From Ferrovibrio sp965278975 (GTDB taxonomy: Bacteria > Pseudomonadota > Alphaproteobacteria > Ferrovibrionales > Ferrovibrionaceae), in the NCBI RefSeq assembly GCF_965278975.1, contig NZ_OZ257126.1, positions 930,001-994,000 of the forward strand: a stretch of 64,000 nt of DNA, in the 5' to 3' direction. The position numbers were made by a program, and so were the translations under genes. Positions within the stretch are counted from its first letter, which is position 1. Every line of letters begins with the position of its first letter. This document shows positions 24,613 to 32,791 of the stretch, one piece after another. The notes under the pieces are model-generated. The model had not been told where the DNA came from. It searched no databases and was given only the letters and a program-made list of their open reading frames with translations.

Positions 24613-25914
24613 TCAGATTAGCGCCGCTTCCACCGAAAGTGCCATGCGGAACAGGCGCTTATCCTGGCCGTTGCGCGCCGCCAGCATGAGGCCGGCGGGC
24701 AGATTGCCCTGGCCCACCGGCAGCGGCAGCGAAATGGCGCAGAGATTGAAGAAATTCATCGCCGAGGGGTTGCGCAGCAGCAGCAGGTTGTCGCGCGTGA
24801 AGGCGGCTTCGTCATTGGCCAGATCGGCGATTTTCGGCGCCAGCAGCGGCACGGTGGGCAGCACCAGCGCATCGATATCGGCCAACCGCTGGTCCATGGC
24901 ATGGATCAAAGCCGCGCGGCCCTGCTGGATGGCGACATAATCCGCGCCGGAGACAGCCAGGCCCCGGCGCACGCGGCCGAGCACCATGGGATCGAATTCG
25001 GCTGCCTTGCTCTCCAGCCAGCCTGAATGAATATGCGCGGCTTCCGGCGCCGCCAGGCCGCCGCGCGCATTCAGCACGCCGGCCTGGCCGAGCAGATCGG
25101 CAATCGGCCATTCAACAATCCGCGCGCCGGCCTTTTCCAGCACCACCTTGGCGGCATCGAAAGCCTTGGCGACCTCGGGCATCATGTTATCGAGCAGCGG
25201 CCCGGTGGGGATGCCGAAGCGCAGGCCAGCCAGGGGCGCGGCATCGGGCGGCAGCACCGGCTCGCCCGCCATGGCGGCATCGGCCAGAGCGCATTCGGCG
25301 ACGCTGCCGGCCAGCGGCCCGATGGAATCGAGCGAGAAGGAAAGCGGGAAAGCGCCCTCGCGCGGCACGCGCTGCTGGCTCGGCTTCCAGCCGGTGATGC
25401 CGCACAGGGCTGCCGGAATCCGGGTCGAGCCGCCGGTATCGGTGCCGATGGCGATTTCCGCCATGCCGTCAGCGACACTCACCGCCGCACCGGAGGACGA
25501 ACCGCCGGGAATCCGCGTGCGATCCGCCGGATTGCCCGGCGTGCCGTAATGCGGATTGATGCCGACGCCGGAAAAGGCGAACTCGGTCATGTTGGTCTTG
25601 CCGATGATAACCGCACCGGCGGCACGCAGCCGCGCAATCGCCGGCGCTTCGGCCAGGGCGGGTGCCGCATCATGCAGCAGCTTCGAGCCGGCCAGCGTTA
25701 CTTCGCCGGGCTGATCGAACAGGTCCTTGATCGAGACGATGGCACCATCGAGCGGGCTGAGCGGCCGGCCGCGTGCCATGCGGGCATCGGCGGCAGCGGC
25801 AGCTTCATGGGCCGCCGCCGCGTAAACCTTGGTGAAAACGCGCTTGCCCTCACCAGCCGGATCGTTGATGCGGGCCAGGCAGGCTTCGAGGCGATCACGG
25901 CTGGACACGGGCAT
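24613..25914 (-). CDS. amidase (amidase-signature family)
   Basis: 433 residues. The Ser-cisSer-Lys triad is visible: K63 in SIKDLFD, the serine run S139-S141 in PGGSSSGAAVSVADG, and nucleophile S163 in TDTGGSTRIPAA. No signal peptide, so it is cytoplasmic. It is the last gene of a minus-strand operon with DUF2848, a TRAP transporter and a DUF1445 protein; it starts nine bases after the DUF2848 stop. A role in hydrolysing the amide imported by that transporter is likely but inferred. A second, unrelated-locus amidase is at 42368. Confidence 0.9.
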   Translation of the reverse strand: MPVSSRDRLEACLARINDPAGEGKRVFTKVYAAAAHEAAAAADARMARGRPLSPLDGAIVSIKDLFDQPGEVTLAGSKLLHDAAPALAEAPAIARLRAAGAVIIGKTNMTEFAFSGVGINPHYGTPGNPADRTRIPGGSSSGAAVSVADGMAEIAIGTDTGGSTRIPAALCGITGWKPSQQRVPREGAFPLSFSLDSIGPLAGSVAECALADAAMAGEPVLPPDAAPLAGLRFGIPTGPLLDNMMPEVAKAFDAAKVVLEKAGARIVEWPIADLLGQAGVLNARGGLAAPEAAHIHSGWLESKAAEFDPMVLGRVRRGLAVSGADYVAIQQGRAALIHAMDQRLADIDALVLPTVPLLAPKIADLANDEAAFTRDNLLLLRNPSAMNFFNLCAISLPLPVGQGNLPAGLMLAARNGQDKRLFRMALSVEAALI

Positions 25915-25923
25915 AGGAAAACC

Positions 25924-26610
25924 TCAAGCGATAACGGGCAATGCCTCGACAGTGTAGCCAGCCTTGAGACTGCGGCCTAGCACCGGGTCGTGCAATTCCA
26001 TCTCGAAGCGCGCGGTGGGACGCACGCCACCGATAGCGCCAAGCGTGCCGCAGAACATCAGACTGCCGGGCGGCAGAGTGGCAGTATCGGAGCCGAGATA
26101 GCGCGCCATCAGATCGCGCGGATCGCGGATCGCGGCAATGCTGCCTTCCTGATACAGCAGCCGCTGGCCATCGATGGTGGCATGGCTGCGCAGGATCAGC
26201 TTGTCCCAATGGGGTGCCACGTCATCGAAGCGCCAAAGCTCTTCACCCACCACCTTGCCGCACATCTGCTTGGACAATGCGACGCCGGCGGCTTCCGCCT
26301 TGCGGTCGGTATGATCCGAGCCGAGCGTGACCCAGAGGCCATCGGCCAGCGCCACGATCACCGGCTCGACCTCGCCCGAGCTATCCGGCCCCAGCACCTG
26401 CAGATTGCCGGTCTGGATCAGTTGCCCGACGCCGAGGCGATAGAATAGCGGCGTGGCGGAGGGACGCGGCACGCCGATGGCGGCCAGTTCCTCGATATGA
26501 TGCTCGATGGCGTGCTGGTCGCGGCCGGTCCAGCCGGCAACGATCAGCGTGGTGATTTCAGCCGCGATGCGATCCTGGCGGCCGGCCCAATAACGGGTGA
26601 ACTGAAGCAT
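25924..26610 (-). CDS. DUF2848 family protein
   Basis: 228 residues recognised as DUF2848 by LIVAGWTGRDQHAIEHHIEE, SSGEVEPVIVALADGLWV, LGSDHTDRKAEAAGVALSKQ and the DKLILRS segment. The fold is thought to resemble fumarylacetoacetate hydrolase-type proteins, with acidic and histidine residues that could hold a metal, but no reaction is established. It often travels with amidases and TRAP or ABC uptake genes, as here. It lies between the amidase and dctM with spacers of about ten bases. Confidence 0.85.
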   Translation of the reverse strand: MLQFTRYWAGRQDRIAAEITTLIVAGWTGRDQHAIEHHIEELAAIGVPRPSATPLFYRLGVGQLIQTGNLQVLGPDSSGEVEPVIVALADGLWVTLGSDHTDRKAEAAGVALSKQMCGKVVGEELWRFDDVAPHWDKLILRSHATIDGQRLLYQEGSIAAIRDPRDLMARYLGSDTATLPPGSLMFCGTLGAIGGVRPTARFEMELHDPVLGRSLKAGYTVEALPVIA

Positions 26611-26620
26611 CGTCTACTCC

Positions 26621-27904
26621 TCAACCAAATGTCTGCGGCAGCCACAGGGCCAGGCCGGGGAAGATCGCCAGCAGGACGATCAGCAGGATCATCACCAGCA
26701 CGAAAGGCACCGAACCGATGATCACATCATTCAGCGTGCCATGGCTGCGCAGCGACTGCACCACGAACAGGTTCAGGCCGACCGGCGGAGTGATCAGGGC
26801 CATCTCAATCAGCACGATGATCACGATGCCGAACCAGATCGGATCGAAGCCGAGGCCGATCATCACCGGTGCGATGATCGGAATGGTGGTGATCATCATC
26901 GACAGGGTTTCCATGAAGCAGCCGAGGATCAGGTAGAAGATCACCACGGCGATCAGCATGGAGAACTTGGACAGGCCCAGCCCGGAGATAAAGTCGGTGA
27001 GCATGGTGGTGAGGCCGATGGCCGAGATGACGAAATTGAGGAAATAGGCCGCAACGATGATCAGCATCACCATGGCGGTGGTGCGCATGGTGTTTTCCAA
27101 CACTTCCCGCATCATGGCAAACGACAGCTTGCGGTACCAGGCGGCCAGGCCGAGCGCCGCCACCACGCCGAGCGAGGCAGCTTCCGTGGGCGTGGCAATA
27201 CCGGCATAGATCGAGCCGACCACCACCAGGAAGATGCCGAGCGGCGGCACCAGATCGACCAGGCTGGCGGCGCGCTCGCTCCAGCTATAGCTGAGGCTGC
27301 CGCCGCCCCAGGCCGGACGGAAGAAACAGGCCACCGCCACCAGCACCATGAACAGGCCGGCAAGGCCAAGGCCCGGGATGATGCCGGCGAGATAGAGCTT
27401 CGGGATCGAGGTATCGGTGAGCACCGCGTAGATGATCATGTTGATCGAGGGCGGAATCAGGATGCCGAGCGTGCCACCGGCGGCCAGCGTGCCGAGGAAC
27501 AGGCGCTCGTTATAGCCGTGCTTCTTCACCAGCGGCAAAGCCACGGTGCCGACCGTGGCGGCGGTGGCCACCGAGGAACCCGACGTAGCGGCGAAGATGG
27601 CGCAGGCCCCGATATTGGAATGCATCAGGCCGCCGGGAATCCAGCTCAGCCATTTCACCATGGCGCCATACATGCGCTCGGCGACACCGGCCCGCAGCAG
27701 GATCTCGCCGAGCAGAATGAACATCGGGATCGAGACCAGCAGGAAGTCCTTCGACGACGACCAGGCGACCTCGCCGAGCGCCAGGCTCAGCGGCATCTTG
27801 GAATAGATCTTGTCGAGCAACAGGCCGAGGGTGCCGAGCGCGCCGGCCACCGGCAGGGCGGCGGCAAGCAGGGCCAGCAGGAGGATCAGGGTGGTGCCGA
27901 GCAT
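26621..27904 (-). CDS. dctM: TRAP transporter large permease subunit DctM
   Basis: 427-residue DctM-family permease with about 12 membrane helices. Family segments are LVSIPMFILLGEILLRAGV, ACAIFAATSGSSVATAATVG, GTLAAGGTLGILIPPSINMI and a late ALITPPVGLNLFVVQSL. The start at 27904 follows AAGGAGTAAC. It ends 10 bases before the DUF2848 gene. It works with the small subunit and the periplasmic receptor encoded upstream. Confidence 0.95.
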   Translation of the reverse strand: MLGTTLILLLALLAAALPVAGALGTLGLLLDKIYSKMPLSLALGEVAWSSSKDFLLVSIPMFILLGEILLRAGVAERMYGAMVKWLSWIPGGLMHSNIGACAIFAATSGSSVATAATVGTVALPLVKKHGYNERLFLGTLAAGGTLGILIPPSINMIIYAVLTDTSIPKLYLAGIIPGLGLAGLFMVLVAVACFFRPAWGGGSLSYSWSERAASLVDLVPPLGIFLVVVGSIYAGIATPTEAASLGVVAALGLAAWYRKLSFAMMREVLENTMRTTAMVMLIIVAAYFLNFVISAIGLTTMLTDFISGLGLSKFSMLIAVVIFYLILGCFMETLSMMITTIPIIAPVMIGLGFDPIWFGIVIIVLIEMALITPPVGLNLFVVQSLRSHGTLNDVIIGSVPFVLVMILLIVLLAIFPGLALWLPQTFG

Positions 27905-27909
27905 GGGCG

Positions 27910-28506
27910 TTACTCCTTCGCGCGCAAGGCGGCGGTATGGGCGGATTCGTCGGCGGCGTCTTCCTCGATGGTGCGCGCGCCGGCCAGGCGGCGCACCGTG
28001 GCGAGATCGCCGCCGAGCAGAGCCAGCAGGCTGCGCAGGAACAGCGGCACCAGCGTGAACAGGAACAGGCCGAGGCCGATCACCCACAGGCTTTGCGGAA
28101 TCCAAAGCGGCGTCTGCAGCGGCGTGGTGGCGCGGGCCTGGAAGCTGATCGAAGTATCCAGCACGTCCCAGGCCTGTATGGCCAGCAACCCGATGAACAG
28201 GCCGAGGCTGGCCAGGGCGATGAGATCAAGCACGGCACAGACCGGCGCCGGCAGCTTGGTATAGAGGGCATCGACGCGGACATTGGCGCGGCGCAGCAGG
28301 GTGAAGCCGAGCGCCCAGGTAGTGCCGATGGCGAAGGCATAGCCCGAGAGTTCATCGGCGCCACCGAGCGACACCAGGGCAATCTTGCGCAGCAGCACGT
28401 CCACCGACACGAGGATCGCGGAAGCCAGCACCAGGGTGCCGCCGAACCAGACGGCATAGCTGGAGATACGGTCGGCGAACGCCAACCAGCGATCGAGCAA
28501 GGTCAT
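27910..28506 (-). CDS. dctQ: TRAP transporter small permease subunit DctQ
   Basis: 198 residues with four hydrophobic helices and the DctQ pattern ALGFTLLRRANVRVDALYTKLP near the middle. The last roughly 35 residues are charged and Ala/Glu-rich (RTIEEDAADESAHTAALRAK), longer than in most DctQ proteins. The start at 28506 has GGAGGGC upstream; the longer frame extends through a terminator hairpin and is rejected. It lies five bases before dctM. Confidence 0.9.
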   Translation of the reverse strand: MTLLDRWLAFADRISSYAVWFGGTLVLASAILVSVDVLLRKIALVSLGGADELSGYAFAIGTTWALGFTLLRRANVRVDALYTKLPAPVCAVLDLIALASLGLFIGLLAIQAWDVLDTSISFQARATTPLQTPLWIPQSLWVIGLGLFLFTLVPLFLRSLLALLGGDLATVRRLAGARTIEEDAADESAHTAALRAKE

Positions 28507-28548
28507 TGCCTGCCCTCCGATCAGATTTTGAGAAAGTGCGGGAGAAGA

Positions 28549-28574
28549 AAGGGGCCGGATTACTCCGGCCCCTT
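28549..28574 (-). terminator. terminator-like hairpin between dctP and dctQ
   Basis: Perfect 10-base arms AAGGGGCCGG (28549-28558) and CCGGCCCCTT (28565-28574) with a 6-base loop; in minus-strand RNA it is followed by TCTTCT. It sits 7 bases after the dctP stop, the same design as in tctCBA and the TAXI-TRAP operon. Confidence 0.75.
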
Positions 28575-28580
28575 GTCGCC

Positions 28581-29639
28581 TTAGTTGGCCTTGGCGGTGA
28601 TGCCGACGATCTTGCCGATCGAGTCGTTCCAGGCCGGCACGCAATCGCCAGCGCAGCGCGCGGCCCATTTCGGCACCACGGTTTCCGCCATAACCTTCTT
28701 GAGCAGCGCCTTGTCGGCATCCGACACCGGCACCACGGTCATCTTGGCCTTGGTACCCATGGTGCAATTATCCTTGCCGGCATTGCAGTCATAGCCCTGG
28801 TCGGTTTCCTCGGCGGCGGCCTTCCAGATGCGGTCTTCCAGGCTGGCGATTTCCGCCTGCAGGAAGCTCTTCACCGGCGCCGGCAGCTTGTCCCAGGTCT
28901 TCACGTTCACGGCGTGCATGACATGGCTCCAGCCGAGCGGCAGGGCATAGATATGGGTGGCGACTTCGTACCACTTGGCCGAATTGCCCGACAGCGTGCC
29001 GGTGATGGCGCAATCCACCACCTTGTTCTGCAGCGCCGGCACCACTTCGTTGAAGGCCAGCGTCACGCCGGTGCCGCCGAAGGCTTCGACGAATTCCGCC
29101 AGCGTACGGTTGCCGGTGCGTACCTTCTTGCCCTTGAGGTCGGCCAGGCCCTTGATCTCGCCGTTGCAGAACAGCACCTGGGCCGAATACGGCCAGATGC
29201 CCAGCACCTGCACGCCGAAACGCTCGCGGTAGAACTTGTCGTAGACCGGCTTGTAGGCATCCGAGACCTTGCGCGCGGTGGCGATATCCGGCGACAGGCC
29301 GGCGAGGTCGACGGCTTCGTTGCGGGCGTCGTCGGCGGCGACATAGCCAAGCACGGTGGAGCCGAAATCGATCACGCCGAGGCGCATCAGGCGGAAAATT
29401 TCCGCGCCCTTCAGGCCCATTTCATTGAACGGGGTGATTTCAGCCGTGATCGCGCCCTTGGATTTCTCGTTGATTTCCTTGGTCCAGAACGGCTGCTCGA
29501 AACTCTTATACTGAGTCAGGTTGCCCCAGGCACCGACGACCTTCAGCGCGGTCTTCGGCATCTCCTGCGCAACGGCATTGCCGGCCAGACCGGCAAGCAC
29601 CACACCGGCCAAAGCCAGTGACTTCATCATGGAACGCAT
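28581..29639 (-). CDS. dctP: TRAP transporter substrate-binding protein DctP
   Basis: 352 residues with a signal peptide (1-25, ending GNAVAQE). The DctP pattern includes VRTGNRTLAEFVEAFGGTGV, the arginine of which normally pairs with the ligand carboxylate, then FNEVVPALQNKVVDCAITG. The two cysteines near the C-terminus (ARCAGDC) and an earlier CNAGKDNC pair suggest disulfides. The start follows AGGAGGGG. A terminator-like hairpin separates it from dctQ. The ligand is a carboxylate, presumably an amide- or lactam-containing one given the amidase and DUF1445 neighbours. Confidence 0.93.
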   Translation of the reverse strand: MRSMMKSLALAGVVLAGLAGNAVAQEMPKTALKVVGAWGNLTQYKSFEQPFWTKEINEKSKGAITAEITPFNEMGLKGAEIFRLMRLGVIDFGSTVLGYVAADDARNEAVDLAGLSPDIATARKVSDAYKPVYDKFYRERFGVQVLGIWPYSAQVLFCNGEIKGLADLKGKKVRTGNRTLAEFVEAFGGTGVTLAFNEVVPALQNKVVDCAITGTLSGNSAKWYEVATHIYALPLGWSHVMHAVNVKTWDKLPAPVKSFLQAEIASLEDRIWKAAAEETDQGYDCNAGKDNCTMGTKAKMTVVPVSDADKALLKKVMAETVVPKWAARCAGDCVPAWNDSIGKIVGITAKAN

Positions 29640-29676
29640 ATTCCCCTCCTGTGGTTGGTATCGCGAAAAACAAAAT

Positions 29677-30486
29677 TCAGAGAATCGCCAGGCGGCTGTT
29701 CTTCAAATCAGTGACCAGCATGTAGCCCGGCGCATGGGTGATGCAGAAATCCGGCTTGGCGGCGGCAATCACCGCCTGGGGCGTGACGCCGCAGGCCCAG
29801 AAGACCGGCAGTTCATCATCCTTCACTTCCACCGCATCGCCGTAATCGGGCTTGGCGAGATCCTTGATGCCGATCAGCTCCGGCTTGCCGATATGCACCG
29901 GCGCGCCATGCACGTTGGGGAAACGCGAGGTGATCTGCACCGCGCGGATCGCATCGGCGGGCTTGAACGAGCGCATCGACACCACCAGCGGGCCATGGAA
30001 GGCGCCCGACGGCTGATTCTGGATATTGGTGCGGTACATCGGCACATTGGTGCCGCAGGCGATATGGCGCAGGGGGATATCATCCTCCAGCAGCGCCTCT
30101 TCAAACGAGAATGAGCAGCCGATCAGGAAAGCCACCAGATCATCACGCCACAAAGCCTTGAGGTCCGGCACCTCCTCGACCAGTTCGCCATTGCGCCAGA
30201 CGCGGTAGAGCGGCAGGTCGGTCCGCACATCGATATCGGCGCCCAGCGTCGGCAGGCGCGGATCGCCAGGTTCGGTGGAAGCAAGCAAGGGACAGGGCTT
30301 CGGGTTCAGCGCGCAGAAGCGCTGAAAATCGGCCGCCAGTGCCTTGGGCAGGATCGCCAGGTTGGCCTGCACATAGCCCGGCGCCAGACCGGCGGTGGGG
30401 CCGCGATGATCGCCGCTGCGCACACGCAGCCGCGCCGCCTCGCCGCTTTCGCCACGAAAATCCGCATGCCGTACTACAGCGTTCAT
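29677..30486 (-). CDS. DUF1445/YcsI family putative hydro-lyase (D-glutamate cyclase-related)
   Basis: 269 residues of the DUF1445 family (B. subtilis YcsI; the mitochondrial D-glutamate cyclase is a relative). Markers are the early RSGDHRGPTAGLAPGYVQAN, DDLVAFLIGCSFSFEEALL, NVPMYRTNIQ and FWACGVTPQAVI. Relatives convert D-glutamate to 5-oxo-D-proline. The start at 30486 follows GGAGGGG; the ATG at 30498 is part of the leader. It is the first gene of the dctPQM-DUF2848-amidase operon, placed after a LysR gene and two palindromes. In B. subtilis ycsI lies with the kip/pxp genes, and a pxp operon is found 17 kb away here. Confidence 0.85.
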   Translation of the reverse strand: MNAVVRHADFRGESGEAARLRVRSGDHRGPTAGLAPGYVQANLAILPKALAADFQRFCALNPKPCPLLASTEPGDPRLPTLGADIDVRTDLPLYRVWRNGELVEEVPDLKALWRDDLVAFLIGCSFSFEEALLEDDIPLRHIACGTNVPMYRTNIQNQPSGAFHGPLVVSMRSFKPADAIRAVQITSRFPNVHGAPVHIGKPELIGIKDLAKPDYGDAVEVKDDELPVFWACGVTPQAVIAAAKPDFCITHAPGYMLVTDLKNSRLAIL

Positions 30487-30500
30487 GGTCCCCTCCATGT

Positions 30501-30517
30501 CTCACCGTCACGGTGAG
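30501..30517. promoter_or_regulatory. 17-base perfect palindrome before the DUF1445 operon
   Basis: Arms CTCACCGT (30501-30508) and ACGGTGAG (30510-30517) around one central base, 15 bases before the DUF1445 start. A partial repeat of the half-site (TCTCACC) follows directly. It may be an operator in the leader, or a translation-affecting hairpin, though the RNA loop would be tight. Confidence 0.45.
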
Positions 30518-30584
30518 TCTCACCACTGTCACAATGGCAACACAGAGCGGGGTGATATGTCCAATCGTGAGTTGGGATGGAGTT

Positions 30585-30603
30585 CGATAAGAAATACTTA
30601 TCG
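30585..30603. promoter_or_regulatory. LysR-type box CGATAAG-N5-CTTATCG upstream of the DUF1445-TRAP operon
   Basis: Perfect 7-base arms with a 5-base spacer, satisfying T-N11-A, about 99 bases before the DUF1445 start. It overlaps the stop codon of the LysR gene (30598-30600). The same half-sites in the opposite order flank the LysR start (31527-31553). Confidence 0.6.
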
Positions 30604-31527
30604 CTTTGGCTTGCGCCCTGCCGCATTGCCGGGCAGCCGGCCCGGTTCTGAGGCAGCTATCTCGCGCGCCAGTTCGGCCACGGCTTCCGCCATGTAGCTA
30701 TCGGGCTTCACCGGATAGGTGGCGGTGAAGGTGAGGTCCGGCAGCCCGGCCTCGGCGCGCAGCAGTCGCAGGCGGCCTTCCGCCAGTTCGCGCTGGATCA
30801 CCACAGGGGGAATCGCGCTGATGCCGATATTGTCCAGGGTCATGCGCACGATGGTGGAAAGCGAGGCATTGCCGTAGATGCGCCGATTCGGCACATCGGC
30901 ACGAATCAGCATTTCATTCACTGCGATATAGGGCCGCGTATTGCGCGGATAGGTGATGATCGGCCAACGGCCCAAGGTGCTGACGCGCACCGGCTCCGGC
31001 CCCAGATCCAGGCTGGGACTGGCCACCCAGGCCATCGGATAGGCGCTGAGCATCACGTTTTTCATGCGCGGCTCACTCATCGGCCCGAGCACGAAGGCGA
31101 TATCGAGCTGATGGCTGAGCAGCGACTGGCGCAGGATCGGCGTGGTATCCACCTCGATTTCCAGCGTGATCGCCGGATAGACCGCATGCATGCGCTCGAT
31201 CAGCCGCGAGAGCCAGGTATGCACGATGGTTTCGGCAACACCCAGACGCACCACGCCGCGCATCGCCTTCTTCTCGCGCAGGGCCTGCAGCATGTCGGCA
31301 CGCAAGGCCAGCATGCGCTCGGCATAACCCAGCAGTTCGAAGCCCTTCACCGTCAGCTTGGCGCCGCGTGCCTCGCGCTGAAACAGCTTCACCGCCAGTT
31401 CATCCTCAAGCTGGGCGATGCGCTGCGACACGGCGGGCTGAGTGGTGTTCAGCTTCTCGGCGGCGGCGCGGAAGCCGCCAAGATGCGCTACCCAGACGAA
31501 GGTTTCGAGATTGCGCAGATCAACCAT
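30598..31527 (-). CDS. LysR family transcriptional regulator
   Basis: 309 residues. The winged helix is canonical (MVDLRNLETFVWVAHLGGFR, AAEKLNTTQPAVSQRIAQLE), followed by a LysR ligand-binding domain starting near residue 90 (GVVRLGVAETIVHTWLSRL). The C-terminus is basic (AAGRKPKR). It lies upstream of, and in the same direction as, the DUF1445-TRAP-amidase operon and divergent from the flavin oxidoreductase gene. CGATAA half-sites at both ends suggest control of itself and the downstream operon. Confidence 0.9.
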   Translation of the reverse strand: MVDLRNLETFVWVAHLGGFRAAAEKLNTTQPAVSQRIAQLEDELAVKLFQREARGAKLTVKGFELLGYAERMLALRADMLQALREKKAMRGVVRLGVAETIVHTWLSRLIERMHAVYPAITLEIEVDTTPILRQSLLSHQLDIAFVLGPMSEPRMKNVMLSAYPMAWVASPSLDLGPEPVRVSTLGRWPIITYPRNTRPYIAVNEMLIRADVPNRRIYGNASLSTIVRMTLDNIGISAIPPVVIQRELAEGRLRLLRAEAGLPDLTFTATYPVKPDSYMAEAVAELAREIAASEPGRLPGNAAGRKPKR

Positions 31528-31553
31528 TTATCGATTTCCAATTCAGCGATAAA
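31527..31553. promoter_or_regulatory. inverted repeat TTTATCG-N13-CGATAAA at the LysR start
   Basis: Perfect 7-base arms (31527-31533 and 31547-31553) directly before the LysR coding region, overlapping its first base. A probable autoregulatory site sharing half-sites with 30585-30603. Confidence 0.5.
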
Positions 31554-31599
31554 TTTTCCTTATGCTAGGCCGATGGCGACAGGGTAGCAAGCCCGAAAG

Positions 31600-31641
31600 C
31601 CAGCGATGCTTGCCTAAGCCCCAGCGACGCTTGCCTAAGCC
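31600..31641. repeat. 21-base tandem duplication in the leader of the flavin oxidoreductase gene
   Basis: Two adjacent copies of a 21-base unit (CCAGCGAYGCTTGCCTAAGCC is 21 long; key core GCTTGCCTAAGCC) with one mismatch. The core is itself an imperfect dyad (GGCTTAGGCAAGC on the other strand). No function evident. Confidence 0.5.
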
Positions 31642-31684
31642 TCTGCGCGGCGCTACATCCGGGGCAGCCTCACTGGAGAACGCC

Positions 31685-32791
31685 ATGCCATCCCTGTTCG
31701 AGCCGCTTGCGCTCCGCTCCGTTACGCTCCGCAACCGCGTCGTGCTGTCGCCGATGTGCCAGTACAGCGCGAAGGATGGCTCGGCGAATGACTGGCATCA
31801 GGTGCATCTCGGCCGCTATGCCAGCGCCGGGCTCGGCCTGATCATCACCGAAGCAACCCATGTCTCCGCCCGCGGCCGCATTTCGCCCTATTGCCTGGGG
31901 CTTTACAGCGATGCCAACGAACAGGCGCTGGGCCGCGTGGTCGCAACGATCAAGACGCTGAACGGCGCCCCGGTGGGCGTGCAGCTCGCCCATGCCGGGC
32001 GCAAGGGCTCCAGCAATGCACCATGGCTGGGCGGCAAGCCGCTGAGCGGCAGCGATGCCTGGATCACCGAGGCACCGAGCGACCTGCCGCATGATACCGA
32101 CTGGCCGGCACCGGAAGCCTTGGATGAGGCCGGCCTGGTCCGGGTGCGCGATGAATTCGTGCAGGCCGCCCGGCGCGCCGACCGCATCGGTGTCGATCTG
32201 ATCGAACTGCATGGCACCCATGGCTATCTGCTGCACCAGTTCCTTTCGCCGGTGAGCAACCGCCGCACCGACCGCTATGGCGGCAGCCGCGAAAACCGCA
32301 TGCGCTTCCCGCTGGAAGTATTCGATGCCGTGCGCGCAGCCTGGCCCGCGCATAAGCCGCTGGGCATGCGCATCGGTGGCAGCGACTGGATCGGCGTTGC
32401 CGGCCTGGGCATCGAGGATGCGGTGGCCCTGGCCAGCGAACTCAAGGCGCGCGGCTGCGATTTTGTCGATGTTTCTTCAGGCGGCGTTTCGGCACAGCAG
32501 AAGATCACCACCGGCCCGGGCTATCAGGTGCCGTTCGCCGATGCGGTGCGCAAGGCCACCGGTCTTGTCACCATGGCCGTGGGCATGATCACCGAAGCCG
32601 AACAGGCACAGGCGATCCTCGATCACGGCCAGGCCGACCTGATCGCCATGGCGCGCGGCCTGCTGCATGATCCGTTCTGGGCCTGGCGCGCGGCGGACAA
32701 GCTCGGCGGCCAGATCACCGTGCCGCCGCAATATCTGCGCGGCCGCGTCGTCGGCGTCGATACGCCGCGCACGGTGATGGCAAAGAGTTAA
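31685..32791 (+). CDS. NADH:flavin oxidoreductase, old yellow enzyme family (YqjM-like)
   Basis: 368-residue FMN TIM barrel. Family marks are LRNRVVLSPMCQYSAKDG with the flavin-tuning cysteine typical of the YqjM/XenA subgroup, GVQLAHAGRKGS, the ELHGTHGYLLHQFLSP pattern (usually HxAHGYL; here H-G-T-H) and NRRTDRYGGSRENR. Such enzymes reduce activated double bonds of enals, enones or nitro compounds with NADPH. The start at 31685 follows GGAGAACG; the 41-residue upstream extension, which would translate the tandem repeat, is rejected. Its stop codon overlaps that of the convergent membrane-protein gene. Confidence 0.93.
   Translation: MPSLFEPLALRSVTLRNRVVLSPMCQYSAKDGSANDWHQVHLGRYASAGLGLIITEATHVSARGRISPYCLGLYSDANEQALGRVVATIKTLNGAPVGVQLAHAGRKGSSNAPWLGGKPLSGSDAWITEAPSDLPHDTDWPAPEALDEAGLVRVRDEFVQAARRADRIGVDLIELHGTHGYLLHQFLSPVSNRRTDRYGGSRENRMRFPLEVFDAVRAAWPAHKPLGMRIGGSDWIGVAGLGIEDAVALASELKARGCDFVDVSSGGVSAQQKITTGPGYQVPFADAVRKATGLVTMAVGMITEAEQAQAILDHGQADLIAMARGLLHDPFWAWRAADKLGGQITVPPQYLRGRVVGVDTPRTVMAKS

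Noticed and set aside
26741..28264. 507-codon plus-strand reading frame, His/Asp/Gln-rich
   Set aside because: Antisense shadow of dctM and dctQ, with composition typical of reverse-complemented membrane-protein codons.
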